64,000 nt of DNA from Pukyongiella litopenaei (GTDB lineage: Bacteria > Pseudomonadota > Alphaproteobacteria > Rhodobacterales > Rhodobacteraceae): assembly GCF_003008555.2 (NCBI RefSeq), contig NZ_CP027665.1, positions 744,001-808,000 of the forward strand, written 5' to 3'. The translations under genes and the position numbers were made by a program. A model generated the notes under the pieces. That model searched no databases. It saw only the letters and a list, made by a program, of their open reading frames with translations, and was not told the origin of the DNA. Below, one piece after another: positions 1-8,767 of this stretch. How positions within the stretch are numbered: the first letter of the stretch is position 1; the number at the start of each line of letters is the position of its first letter.

Positions 1-638
1 GCGGCGCCGATCACGGCGTTTTCGTCCTGCGGATCGTTCCAGGTCCAGACCGCACCCGACGGGCCGGTCAGGCGGACAAACGGCGCGGGCTGCGGCGCCC
101 CGAGATTGCGATTGGCAAAGGTCCAGCCATAGGTGGACACGCCCAGGTGGCAGATGTTGCGGATGCGGTCGGTTTCCTGCCGGTCGGCGCCCAGCGCGTC
201 GAACACCTCCTGCCCGTGCGCCCAGGTTTCCATCTGCCGCGCGGTGATGCTGGACAGCGCCGACATCTCGGGCCCGGCCCATTTCACCCGCCGTTTCGGG
301 TCGGTCGCGCCATAGGCATCCGCGACCGCGTGGGCGGTGGTGCGCCAGCGGTCGAACAATGCCCGCCCGCGCAGCCCGTCGAGCCAGGGATACTGCGTTT
401 CCAGCAACGTCCGGCCCTGCGCCAGCCCGGCGGCGATGCGGCCAAAGAAACTGGCAAAGGCCGCATCGCTTTGCAGCGTCAGCAGGGCCGCATGGTCGAA
501 CATGTGCAGATGCCCGATCACGTCGTCGATGGTCCAGCCCTTGAACAGGGTGGGCGTGGCAAACCCGTCCTCGGCCAGCGGCTCCAGCAGCGCGGCGAGG
601 GTTTCGACCTCGGCGCGGAAATCCTCGGCCTGCTGCAT
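1..638 (-). CDS. TIGR03084-type (DinB/maleylpyruvate isomerase-like) protein, 3' end outside window
   Basis: The reading frame is open from the ATG at 638 to the window edge, so the C-terminus is missing. The translation begins MQQAEDFRAEVETLAALLEP and contains a helical, His-bearing segment (DDVIGHLHMFDHAALL, about residues 38-53) and a second motif (ARQMETWAHGQEVFDALG). Both are typical of the DinB/mycothiol-dependent isomerase fold and match what I recall of the TIGR03084 metal-binding family. Its start overlaps the stop of the biotin carboxylase gene by one base (TGATG), so it is the last seen gene of the AtuA/carboxylase operon. Its reaction is unknown; a hydratase or isomerase-like step on an acyl-CoA is only a guess from context. 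Confidence 0.75.
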   Translation of the reverse strand, partial: MQQAEDFRAEVETLAALLEPLAEDGFATPTLFKGWTIDDVIGHLHMFDHAALLTLQSDAAFASFFGRIAAGLAQGRTLLETQYPWLDGLRGRALFDRWRTTAHAVADAYGATDPKRRVKWAGPEMSALSSITARQMETWAHGQEVFDALGADRQETDRIRNICHLGVSTYGWTFANRNLGAPQPAPFVRLTGPSGAVWTWNDPQDENAVIGA

Positions 639-2596
639 CACGGGTCCTCCGTTTCGATCTCGACCAGCACATCGCCGGCCTGCACCTGCGCCGGGGCGGC
701 GGCAAACCGCACCCGGCCCGCCACCTCGGCGATCAGTTCATGCTGCATCTTCATCGCTTCGAGCACTGCCAGCCGGTCGCCGGCCTGCACGCTGTCCCCG
801 TCCCTGACCAGGACCTGCAACAGGTTCCCGTGCATCGGCGCGGTCACGGTGCCGCCGCCACCGGCACGGGCGATGTCGCCGGCCCGCTCGATTGCGAACC
901 GCATCGCCCGCGCGCCGGTGGCCAAAAACACGTCATCGCCCTCGCGGTGAAACCCGCGCAGGTCGACGCGACGGCCATCCACCCGCAGCGGATCGGCGGT
1001 GACACGCGCGCTGCGGTCCCCGTCGCCGATCGTCAGAGCACCGTCCGCGCCGCGGGTGATCGTCAGAACGTGACGGGCATCGCCATCGGTCAGGCGCAGG
1101 CGGCTGTGCAGGGCGCCGGGGCTGCCCCAACCGGCCAGTTCGGGCGAAACGATCACCGCCCGGTCCAGCGCGCGGCGCGTGTCGTCGCCGTGGATCATCG
1201 CGGCGACGGCGGCGATATCGGCGAAGTCGGACACGGGCGCGGTCGCCTCTCCGAACGCCTCGCCGACAAAGGCGGTGGTTGCCTCGCCCGCGGCGAAGGC
1301 GGGTTTGCCGAGCGCCTCGATCAGGAAATCGCGGTTCGTCTCCGGGCCGAACAGCACGGTGTCGCGCAGCGCCGCGATCAACCGGCGGCGGGCCTCGTCG
1401 CGGGTCGCGCCATGGGCGACGATCTTGGCCAGCATCGGGTCATAATACGACGACACCGCCTGCCCCTCGGCGATACCCGCATCAACGCGGATGCCAGCGC
1501 CGGTGGCCGGCCGCCAGCGGTGGACCGGCCCGGCGGAGGGCAGGAAGCCGTTGCCGGGGTCCTCGGCATAGAGCCGCGCCTCGATGGCATGGCCGGTCAG
1601 CGACACGTCCTCCTGCGCAAAACCCAAGCGCTCGCCACGCGCCACGGCGAACTGCAGCGCGACCAGGTCGCGGCCCGTGACCATCTCGGTGACGGGATGT
1701 TCCACCTGCAGCCGGGTGTTCATTTCCAGGAAATGAAACGCCCCGCTGTCGTCCAGCAGGAACTCGACCGTTCCGGCGCCGCGATAGCCGATCGCCCCGG
1801 CCGCCGCAACCGCCGCCGCGCCCATCGCCGCGCGCAGATCGGGCGTCATCACCGGACAGGGGGCCTCCTCGATCACCTTCTGGTGGCGGCGCTGCACCGA
1901 ACAGTCGCGTTCGCCCAGATGCACCACCGCGCCATGGGCATCCGCAAAGACCTGTATCTCGACATGGCGGGGGCGGGTCACCGCCTGTTCCAGGATCACC
2001 TCGTCCGAGCCGAAAGCCGCCATCGCCTCGGACCGGGCCAGCGCCAGCGCATCGGCGAAACCGCGCGCCTCGGCCACCAGCCGCATCCCGCGCCCGCCGC
2101 CCCCGGCCGCGGCCTTGATCATCACCGGAAACCCCATCCGGGCGGCTTCCTCGGTCAATGTGGCGACATCCTGATCCGCGCCGTGATAGCCCGGCACGCA
2201 GGGCACGCCGGCGGCGGTCATCGCGCGTTTGGCGGCGGCCTTGTCGCCCATCAGTTCGATCGCGCTGGCGGGTGGCCCGATGAAGACCAGCCCGGCCGCT
2301 TCACAGGCGGCGGCAAAGCCGGCATTCTCGGACAGGAACCCATAGCCGGGGTGGACGGCCTGCGCGCCGGACTGCCGTGCCGCCTGCAGCACCTTGTCCG
2401 CATCCAGATAGCTGTCGGCGACCGGCCCCGCGCCGATATTCACCGCATGATCGGCAAACCGGACATGCGGCGCGGCGGCGTCTGCATCGGTATGGACCGC
2501 GATGCAGGCCAGCCCCTCGGCCCGCGCGGTCCGCATGATCCGCAACGCGATCTCGCCCCGGTTGGCGACGAGGACAGAGGAAAAATCACCGGTCAT
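638..2596 (-). CDS. acyl-CoA carboxylase alpha subunit (biotin carboxylase plus biotin carrier)
   Basis: This 652-residue protein has the N-terminal biotin carboxylase fold (NRGEIALRI, residues 12-20), the glycine-rich ATP-grasp loop (KAAAGGGGRGM, about 161-171) and a C-terminal biotinyl domain with AMKM, so Lys616 is the expected biotin attachment site. Length and layout match the alpha subunits of propionyl-, methylcrotonyl- and geranyl-CoA carboxylases. The start is set by the ATGA overlap with the upstream carboxyltransferase gene. With the neighbouring AtuA-family protein, geranyl-CoA or another branched acyl-CoA is the likely substrate (AtuF-like), but sequence alone cannot separate this from methylcrotonyl-CoA carboxylase. 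Confidence 0.93.
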   Translation of the reverse strand: MTGDFSSVLVANRGEIALRIMRTARAEGLACIAVHTDADAAAPHVRFADHAVNIGAGPVADSYLDADKVLQAARQSGAQAVHPGYGFLSENAGFAAACEAAGLVFIGPPASAIELMGDKAAAKRAMTAAGVPCVPGYHGADQDVATLTEEAARMGFPVMIKAAAGGGGRGMRLVAEARGFADALALARSEAMAAFGSDEVILEQAVTRPRHVEIQVFADAHGAVVHLGERDCSVQRRHQKVIEEAPCPVMTPDLRAAMGAAAVAAAGAIGYRGAGTVEFLLDDSGAFHFLEMNTRLQVEHPVTEMVTGRDLVALQFAVARGERLGFAQEDVSLTGHAIEARLYAEDPGNGFLPSAGPVHRWRPATGAGIRVDAGIAEGQAVSSYYDPMLAKIVAHGATRDEARRRLIAALRDTVLFGPETNRDFLIEALGKPAFAAGEATTAFVGEAFGEATAPVSDFADIAAVAAMIHGDDTRRALDRAVIVSPELAGWGSPGALHSRLRLTDGDARHVLTITRGADGALTIGDGDRSARVTADPLRVDGRRVDLRGFHREGDDVFLATGARAMRFAIERAGDIARAGGGGTVTAPMHGNLLQVLVRDGDSVQAGDRLAVLEAMKMQHELIAEVAGRVRFAAAPAQVQAGDVLVEIETEDP

Positions 2597-4209
2597 GGCC
2601 GCGCCACCCCGAAAGTGTTGGGCCGCAGGCGGCGCGCGCGGGCCTCGGCGCAGGTCTGCAGGCAGAACCCGATCACCCGGCGGCTGTCGCGCGGGTCGAT
2701 CATGCCCTGGTCCATCAGCCGCCCCGAGGTGTGGAAGGCATCCGACTGGCGATCGAAATGGGCGGTGATACGGGCGCGCTGTTCGGCCAGCCGCGCCTCG
2801 TCCACCGGCCGCCCCTTGCGTTCGGCGGTGCGCCGGGCGACCTCTTCCATCGTGGTCGCCGCCTGTTCGCCGCCCATCACCCCGGTCCGGGCATTGGGCC
2901 AGGTGAACAGGAAATCCGGTTCGAACGCATAGCCGCACATGCCGTAATTGCCGGCACCGAAACTAGCCCCGACATAGAGGCTGATCTTGGGGCTGCGCAG
3001 GTTCTGCACCGCCTGGATCATCTTGGAGCCGTGCTTGATCATGCCCGCCTGTTCGTAATCGGCCCCGACCATGAACCCGGTGGTGTTGTTCAGGAACACG
3101 ACCGGGCTGCCGGCCTGGTCCATCAGTTGCAGGAACTGCGTCGCCTTGGTGGCGCCGTCCGGGTTGATCGGGCCGTTGTTGCCGATGATCCCCACCGCCT
3201 GCCCGTAGATCGACGCCTGCAGGCAGACGGTCGCGGCGCCGTAGCCGGGTTTGAAATCCCGCAGCACCGAGCCATCGACGATCCGCGCCGCCAGTTCGCG
3301 CATGTCATAGGGTTTGCGGTAATCGACCGGCACCAGCCCGGCGATCTCGTCGGGCGACAGCACTGGTTCGGCATGGGCGCGGCGCGTCACCTGCGCATGA
3401 TCGTTCCAGTTCAGGCCCGCGATCACCGCGCGGGCGATTTCCAGCCCGTGGGCGTCATCCTCGGCCAGGTATTCCACCAGCCCGGTGGTCGAGGCGTGCA
3501 TCTCGGCCCCGCCCAGAGTGGTGTCGTCGCTGATCTCTCCGGTCGCCGCCTTGACCAGCGCCGCGCCGGCCAGCATCGCCATGCCGTTGCCCTTGACCCC
3601 GATCACATAGTCCGACAGCCCCGGCTGATAAGCCCCGCCCGCGGTCGACGCGCCGTGCAGGACCGTGATCACCGGAATTCCGCGGGCCGACAGTTTGGCC
3701 AGCCCGCCGAACAGCCCGCCGCCCCGCGCCCAGAGTTCGACCGTGTAGGTCATCAGGTTCGCGCCCGCGCTTTCGACACAATGGACAAAGGGCAGTTTCT
3801 GCTTCAGCGCCACCGCCAGCCCGCCCAGCGCCTTTTCCACCGTCATCGCGGTCGAGGACCCGGCATTTATACCGGAATCGTCGATGAAGACGAGACAGCG
3901 CACCCCCGACACGAAGCCGATCCCGATGATGGCCGAGGCACCGGGCACGGTGGTGTCCGGGTCGGGATCATCCACCAGGCAGGACGCCATGTTGTAGAGT
4001 TCGAGAAACGGCATTCCGGGATCGAGCAGCGCCGCCAGCCGTTCGCGCGGCGACAGCTGGCCGCGCCTGTCGAACACCGGCCGGCGTTCTTCCGATTTCG
4101 CGGCGGCACGCGCCTCGAGCGCACGCATCCGGTCGACCAGCGCCAGCATCGCGGCGCGGTCGCCGTCATAGCTTTCGCCGGAGGTGACGAGCTTCGAGCG
4201 GAAGGTCAT
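2593..4209 (-). CDS. acyl-CoA carboxylase beta subunit (carboxyltransferase)
   Basis: This 538-residue carboxyltransferase has the two crotonase-like halves of the family. An N-terminal half carries the oxyanion-hole region (GASTAGGAYQPGLSDYVI), and a C-terminal half carries FLNNTTGFMVG and a Gly-rich GASFGAGNYGMCGYAF segment. It transfers the carboxyl group from biotin to the acyl-CoA. It overlaps both neighbours by 4 bases, so coupled translation with the alpha subunit and AtuA is expected. The operon partner AtuA suggests a geranyl-CoA carboxylase (AtuC-like). A methylcrotonyl-CoA carboxylase beta subunit is the main alternative, because the families are closely related and both are about 535 residues. 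Confidence 0.92.
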   Translation of the reverse strand: MTFRSKLVTSGESYDGDRAAMLALVDRMRALEARAAAKSEERRPVFDRRGQLSPRERLAALLDPGMPFLELYNMASCLVDDPDPDTTVPGASAIIGIGFVSGVRCLVFIDDSGINAGSSTAMTVEKALGGLAVALKQKLPFVHCVESAGANLMTYTVELWARGGGLFGGLAKLSARGIPVITVLHGASTAGGAYQPGLSDYVIGVKGNGMAMLAGAALVKAATGEISDDTTLGGAEMHASTTGLVEYLAEDDAHGLEIARAVIAGLNWNDHAQVTRRAHAEPVLSPDEIAGLVPVDYRKPYDMRELAARIVDGSVLRDFKPGYGAATVCLQASIYGQAVGIIGNNGPINPDGATKATQFLQLMDQAGSPVVFLNNTTGFMVGADYEQAGMIKHGSKMIQAVQNLRSPKISLYVGASFGAGNYGMCGYAFEPDFLFTWPNARTGVMGGEQAATTMEEVARRTAERKGRPVDEARLAEQRARITAHFDRQSDAFHTSGRLMDQGMIDPRDSRRVIGFCLQTCAEARARRLRPNTFGVARP

Positions 4210-5993
4210 CGCGTATCTCCCAGAACCCGCCGGTCGATCCGCACCGGCGCACAGAGCAGCAACTGCGCATATCCCTTGGCCTGCGGATCGTTGCGCAGCG
4301 ACGAGGTGCCGCCGCCGCCCAGCACATTGTGCAGCAGGATATTGATGGAATGACTGCCGGGCAGCAGGAATTTCTCGGACCGCGCAGGGCCGAAATGCCC
4401 GAACACCGCTTGCAGCGCGGCATCGTCCAGCGCCTGCCAGATGAATGGCAGGAATTCCGGGCGGCGCGCGATCACGCCGATATTGGCGTTGTCGCCCTTG
4501 TCCCCCGACCGCGCGAAGGCCAGCCGCAGGAGCGGCACCTCGACGGCATCGTCCGTCACGGCAGGCGCCGGAGGAGGTGGGGGCGGCACCGCCGGGACGC
4601 CCTCGGTGCCGGGCAGCGGGGCCACCACCACGCTGCCGGTCTCGTCGCTGACCGTGGCCGGCACCTCTTCCCGTGGCAACAGGAAGGAATAGAGCGCCAT
4701 GACCGGCGTCGGACGGGGCCGCGTACCGGCAAACCCCGACAGGCCCGGCGCCGCCGCCAGCCCCAGCCCGGTGACCTCTTTCAGGAACACGCCCACGCCG
4801 CGCGGGTCCGGGTGCCTGACCGCGATCTTGGCGGCGACCTCGCGCGCGGGGCCGGAGTGCCGCTGCGCACCGAACTGCGATTCCGCGCCGATGATCTCGA
4901 CGCTGGTTTCGGTGAAATCGGGCTGGTTCATGCCGCGCAGCACGCTGCGGGCGCGGACCAGCGCGGCCTCGGCAAAGGCACCCGCCTTGGCCTCGGCGTC
5001 GATCCCGTAGAAGCTGAACAGCTGCCCGCCGCGATAGCCGTTTTCCCAGGTCACGCAACATTTCAGCGTAGCGGGCGCCCCCCTGCCCCGCGCGCCGCTC
5101 ACACGCACGCGGACCGGGCCGGTTTCGGCAATCTGGACGCCCGAAAAGTCGCAGATCACATCGGGCAGCACATAGGCCTGCGGATCGCCGGTCTCATAGA
5201 GCATCTGTTCGGCCACGGTTCCCCGCGACACCAGCCCGCCGGTCCCGCCGGGCTTGGTCACCTCAAAGGCGCCGTCCGGGCCAATCTCGGCAATCGGGTA
5301 GCCGATCGTGGCGAGGCCGTCGGCGACCTGTTCCCAGTCGGTGAAATTGCCGCCCGTCGCCTGCGGGCCGCATTCCAGGATATGCCCGGCCAGGCTGCCC
5401 CCCGCCAGCGCGTCGAACCCGTCCGGTGTCCAGCCAAAGGCATGAATGCAGGCGCCCAGCGTCACCGCGCTGTCCACGCAGCGCCCGGTGATGACGATAT
5501 CCGCCCCGCGATCCAGCGCCGCCGCGATCGGAAACGCGCCGAGATAGGCGTTGACGCTGCCCACCTTGTCGACCGGCGGAAAGGGGGTGCCCAGAAACAT
5601 CTCGGCCGGCGCGGCGCGCGCCAGTTCGTCCAGCCGCCCCATCAGGTCGTCGCCGGTGACCACCGCCACCTTCAGCGGCAGGCCGCGCTTGCCGATCTCG
5701 GCCCGCAGCGCGGCCGCGCAGCCTTCGGGATTGACGCCGCCCGCGTTGGACACGATCCGCACGCCCTGCCGCGCGATTTCGCCCAGGTTCGGCGCCATCG
5801 CGGCGGTGACGAAATCCCCGGCATAGCCCGCCGCCGCATCCCCGGCCCGTGCCCGCGCCAGGATCGCCATGGTGATTTCGGCGAGGTAGTCATAGACGAT
5901 GAAATCGAGACCGCCCGCCGCCAGCAATTGCGGCGTCGCCAGTGCCGCGTCACCCCAGAAACCGCTCGCTCCGCCGATTCGGACCGTCTTCAT
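4206..5993 (-). CDS. acyclic terpene utilization AtuA-family protein (DUF1446)
   Basis: This 595-residue protein starts MKTVRIGGASGFWGD, the characteristic N-terminus of AtuA/DUF1446 proteins, and keeps the ITGRCVDSAVTLG segment. A Pro-rich linker (PAVPPPPPPAPA, near residue 480) joins the main domain to a C-terminal ferredoxin-like AtuA domain containing ARSGDKGDNANIG. AtuA is required for acyclic terpene (citronellol/geraniol) use in Pseudomonas, with unproven chemistry. This is the first gene of the operon read away from the TetR gene, with a GGAGGAAGG ribosome site just upstream. Related AtuA proteins also occur with other acyl-CoA carboxylases, so the terpene assignment is an inference. 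Confidence 0.88.
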   Translation of the reverse strand: MKTVRIGGASGFWGDAALATPQLLAAGGLDFIVYDYLAEITMAILARARAGDAAAGYAGDFVTAAMAPNLGEIARQGVRIVSNAGGVNPEGCAAALRAEIGKRGLPLKVAVVTGDDLMGRLDELARAAPAEMFLGTPFPPVDKVGSVNAYLGAFPIAAALDRGADIVITGRCVDSAVTLGACIHAFGWTPDGFDALAGGSLAGHILECGPQATGGNFTDWEQVADGLATIGYPIAEIGPDGAFEVTKPGGTGGLVSRGTVAEQMLYETGDPQAYVLPDVICDFSGVQIAETGPVRVRVSGARGRGAPATLKCCVTWENGYRGGQLFSFYGIDAEAKAGAFAEAALVRARSVLRGMNQPDFTETSVEIIGAESQFGAQRHSGPAREVAAKIAVRHPDPRGVGVFLKEVTGLGLAAAPGLSGFAGTRPRPTPVMALYSFLLPREEVPATVSDETGSVVVAPLPGTEGVPAVPPPPPPAPAVTDDAVEVPLLRLAFARSGDKGDNANIGVIARRPEFLPFIWQALDDAALQAVFGHFGPARSEKFLLPGSHSINILLHNVLGGGGTSSLRNDPQAKGYAQLLLCAPVRIDRRVLGDTR

Positions 5994-6295
5994 CCGTCGC
6001 CGCCTTCCTCCTCCGGCCCTCTCCTCCGGCCCTGCGCGGCACCGGAAAGCCCCTGCCGTCTAGGGATACGCGACGAACCGGCTATCACAAACCCCAATCG
6101 CCGCCGCGATGCCGTGACGGAGGGTCACCGATGGCGGGCGGGGCCCGATGATCGCCTCATGCGCGGGCGCGCCATCGGCCAGGCGGCGCACGCAGAATCC
6201 CCTGTTCGCCAGCTGAAAACCACCTGACGGGGAATTCTTTTCCAAAATTCCCCCCAAACGAGAATATTCCGGCAAACCATGCTAATCTGGGCAGG
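5994..6295. promoter_or_regulatory. divergent promoter region between AtuA operon and tetR
   Basis: This 302-base non-coding stretch separates the two divergent units. A perfect inverted repeat, GGGGAATT-N9-AATTCCCC, lies at 6229-6253. The 8-base palindrome GAATATTC follows at 6262-6269. Both lie within 70 bases of the tetR start, where a TetR autorepressor would bind. No RNA gene or small ORF is evident in the rest. Confidence 0.6.
6229..6253. promoter_or_regulatory. probable TetR operator, 8-base inverted repeat
   Basis: GGGGAATT and AATTCCCC are perfectly inverted around a 9-base centre. The element is 43 bases upstream of the first tetR ATG, in a short AT-rich patch of an otherwise GC-rich promoter region. 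TetR-family dimers commonly bind such dyads between divergent genes. The link to this regulator is inferred from position. Confidence 0.55.
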
Positions 6296-6943
6296 ATGAC
6301 GGACAAGGGACCTTCCATGACGACACCGGCCTCTGCGGATGTTCGCTGCGAGATACTTCGGGCGGCGGCCACGTTGTTTGCGGCCGGTGGCGTTTCGGCG
6401 ACCTCGCTCGATCAGATCGCCGCCGAACTCGGCGCCACCAAGGGCAAGATCTATTACCATTTCGGGTCCAAGGCCGAGTTGCAGACCGAGGTCTGCAAAT
6501 ATTCCGTCCGCCTGATGCACATGGCGGTCGCGCCGGGGTTCCATGCTCCCGGCCCGCCCGGCGACCGGCTGCGCAGGATGGCCCGCGCCCATGTGCTGGC
6601 GATGATGTGCAACCGGCCCTATCACCGGGTGGTGGTGCAGACCTATATGGGCGGGTCGACCTCGGGCGCCAGCGGGACCGAACGCGCGTTCCTGGACGAC
6701 CTGATCCAGATGACCGATGCCTATGCCGCCATGTTCCGCGAGGTGCTGGCCCAGGGCATGGAAGACGGGTCCATGCGGCGACAGAACCTGTCGATCACGC
6801 TCAATTCGGTGCTGATGATGCTGAATGCCCCGGTTTTCTGGTATCACCCACGCCCGGACGAAACCGAGGCCGAGCGGAACGGGATCGCCGAGCAGGTCGC
6901 CGACATGGCGCTGGGAGCGGTCCTGTCCCCGGCGCCGGGCTGA
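6296..6943 (+). CDS. TetR/AcrR-family transcriptional regulator
   Basis: This 215-residue protein has an N-terminal helix-turn-helix (SLDQIAAELGATKGKIYYHF, about residues 38-57), the classic TetR recognition segment, followed by a larger ligand-binding domain rich in Met and aromatic residues. It is transcribed divergently from the AtuA/carboxylase operon and probably represses it in response to an acyl-CoA or terpenoid intermediate. Two starts are possible. The ATG at 6296 has a weak GGGCAGG upstream; the in-frame ATG at 6317 has AAGGGA at good spacing and may be the real one, giving 208 residues. Confidence 0.88.
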   Translation: MTDKGPSMTTPASADVRCEILRAAATLFAAGGVSATSLDQIAAELGATKGKIYYHFGSKAELQTEVCKYSVRLMHMAVAPGFHAPGPPGDRLRRMARAHVLAMMCNRPYHRVVVQTYMGGSTSGASGTERAFLDDLIQMTDAYAAMFREVLAQGMEDGSMRRQNLSITLNSVLMMLNAPVFWYHPRPDETEAERNGIAEQVADMALGAVLSPAPG

Positions 6944-6956
6944 TTGCACGGTCCGG

Positions 6957-7847
6957 CTAGCGGCAGTAGGTGCCGTTCCGGTAGCGGGCGGTGTCGACAT
7001 GGATATGGTCGCGGTGATAGCCGTCCGATCCCGGCCCCAGCACGGTGCCGAACGGCCCGCAGGCGGATTTCCACACGTTGCGCAGCGGCTTGAGCGTGGT
7101 GCCCTGCCCCCAGCCCCTGAGCACGGTGATCACCTCGCCATCCATCATCGTGAAGGCGGAAATGTCGATGGCGTTGCCCTTGCCATGCTCCGAAATCCGC
7201 GCGCCCTTGCGGCTGTTTCGGGTGCGGCAGGCATAATGCGCCGCGACCTTCAGTTCGACCACCGGGCCGCGGCGGCGGAAAGCCGGCTTTATCCCGTGGT
7301 CCATCCAATTCTTGAACGCCTGTGCCGTGGTGCAGTTCATCAGCGACGGCTGCGACAGGCGCACGCCCGATACCGACGTGACCTTGACCGCATCCGGGAT
7401 GCCGCAGCCCCTGATCCGCCCCGGAACGCGGCCGACCGCCTCGCCCTGGATGTCGGGGTCGCCGCAGACCGCCCCCTTGGCGCGGGCGCGGCGGCGGGCC
7501 ATGACGCGATGCTCGAGGTCGCCGGGGCGGATATGGGGCCGCAGGCTGTCGGCCGGTCCCAGCAGCGGCGTTGCCGACCGGGCGGCGGCCAGGGTCACCT
7601 GTTCGGATACCGGGCGCGCATGCGGGCGCAGCCGTGCGGGTTGCACCGGCACCGGCACCATCACCGGCCCGGTCATGCCCGGCCGAGCATGGGGCCGCAC
7701 CGGTGCAATCGCTGCCACCACCGCGCGGGCGACCTGCGGCTCGGCTGGCCGGCCCGCCGGGCGAGGCGACCTGTCGGGTGCAGCGGCGGCGGTCAGCCCG
7801 GCCCAGAGCACCAGCACCGCCGTGATCGCCGCCCCGCGCCCGATCAT
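6957..7847 (-). CDS. extensin-family protein (extensin-like C-terminal domain)
   Basis: This 296-residue secreted protein starts with a signal peptide ([20 protein letters not shown]). A long Pro/Arg/Ala-rich low-complexity region follows to about residue 125, then a C-terminal extensin-like domain. That domain has several cysteines and metal-peptidase-like motifs: ISEHGKGNAIDIS and GYHRDHIHVD. The His/Asp pattern resembles the D-Ala-D-Ala carboxypeptidase (VanY/LAS-like) fold, so a peptidoglycan role is plausible but unproven. The start overlaps the tyrA stop by 4 bases, so it is co-transcribed with hisC-tyrA. Confidence 0.85.
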   Translation of the reverse strand: MIGRGAAITAVLVLWAGLTAAAAPDRSPRPAGRPAEPQVARAVVAAIAPVRPHARPGMTGPVMVPVPVQPARLRPHARPVSEQVTLAAARSATPLLGPADSLRPHIRPGDLEHRVMARRRARAKGAVCGDPDIQGEAVGRVPGRIRGCGIPDAVKVTSVSGVRLSQPSLMNCTTAQAFKNWMDHGIKPAFRRRGPVVELKVAAHYACRTRNSRKGARISEHGKGNAIDISAFTMMDGEVITVLRGWGQGTTLKPLRNVWKSACGPFGTVLGPGSDGYHRDHIHVDTARYRNGTYCR

Positions 7848-8767
7848 GATCCGGCCTTGACCCGGCCGAAATCCGGCGCGTCGGTATCCTGCCCCGCCTC
7901 GATGATGCCTCGGCGGATGGCGCGGGTATGGGTGAAATAGTCGAACAGTTGGTCGCCGTCGCCGGTGCGGATCGCCCGTTGCAGGGCAAACAGCTCTTCG
8001 GTGAACCGGCCGAGGATCTCCAGCGTCGCCGCCTTGTTGGTCAGGAACACGTCGCGCCACATGGTCGGGTCCGACGCCGCGATCCGGGTGAAGTCGCGGA
8101 AACCGGCGGCGGAATACTTGATCACCTCGCTGTCGGTGACCCGGCGCAGGTCGTCGGCCACGCCAACCATCGTATAGGCGATCAGGTGCGGCGTGTGGCT
8201 GGTCACCGCCAGCACCAGATCATGGTGGGCCGGGTCCATTTCATCCACATGCGCGCCCATGCCTTCCCACAATCCGCGCAGCCGCGCCACCGGCTCTGGC
8301 GCGGTGTCGGGCAGCGGAACCAGCAGCGTCCAGCGATTGTCGAACAGTTCGGCAAAACCGCTTTCCGGCCCGGAATGTTCGGTCCCGGCCAGCGGGTGGC
8401 CGGGGACAAAGAACACGCCCTCGGGGATATGCGGGCCGACACTGTCGATCACGCTCTGCTTGACCGACCCGACATCGGTCACGGTGGCACCGGGTTTCAG
8501 ATGCGGCGCGATCTCGGCGGCGACCGCCGCCATCGCGCCCACCGGCACCGCCAGCACCACCAGGTCGGCATCGGCGACGGCCTCGGACGCACTGTCGCAG
8601 ACCCGGTCGCACAGGCCGATGCGCCGCGCGGTATCGCGGGTTTCGGCGCTGCGCGCATAGCCGGTCACCTCGCCGGCAAGCCCCGCGCGTTTCATGGCCC
8701 AGAACATCGACGATGCGATCAGGCCCAGCCCGATCAGGGCAACACGGTCATAGATCGGCGCGGTCAT
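7844..8767 (-). CDS. tyrA: prephenate/arogenate dehydrogenase
   Basis: This 307-residue protein has an N-terminal NAD(P) Rossmann fold with GLGLIASSM at about residues 13-21 and the TyrA motif [12 protein letters not shown] near residue 125, which lines the prephenate site. It performs the oxidative decarboxylation step of tyrosine synthesis. There is no fused chorismate mutase or ACT domain, so it is the short monofunctional form. It overlaps hisC by 4 bases. HisC-family aminotransferases often also transaminate aromatic keto acids, which makes the pair functionally coherent. Confidence 0.93.
   Translation of the reverse strand: MTAPIYDRVALIGLGLIASSMFWAMKRAGLAGEVTGYARSAETRDTARRIGLCDRVCDSASEAVADADLVVLAVPVGAMAAVAAEIAPHLKPGATVTDVGSVKQSVIDSVGPHIPEGVFFVPGHPLAGTEHSGPESGFAELFDNRWTLLVPLPDTAPEPVARLRGLWEGMGAHVDEMDPAHHDLVLAVTSHTPHLIAYTMVGVADDLRRVTDSEVIKYSAAGFRDFTRIAASDPTMWRDVFLTNKAATLEILGRFTEELFALQRAIRTGDGDQLFDYFTHTRAIRRGIIEAGQDTDAPDFGRVKAGS

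Noticed and set aside
740-2932. A 730-codon open frame on the plus strand opposite the biotin carboxylase gene
   Set aside because: It is a GC-driven shadow: the minus strand has full biotin carboxylase motifs, and the plus-strand translation is His/Arg/Gly-rich without any recognisable domain.
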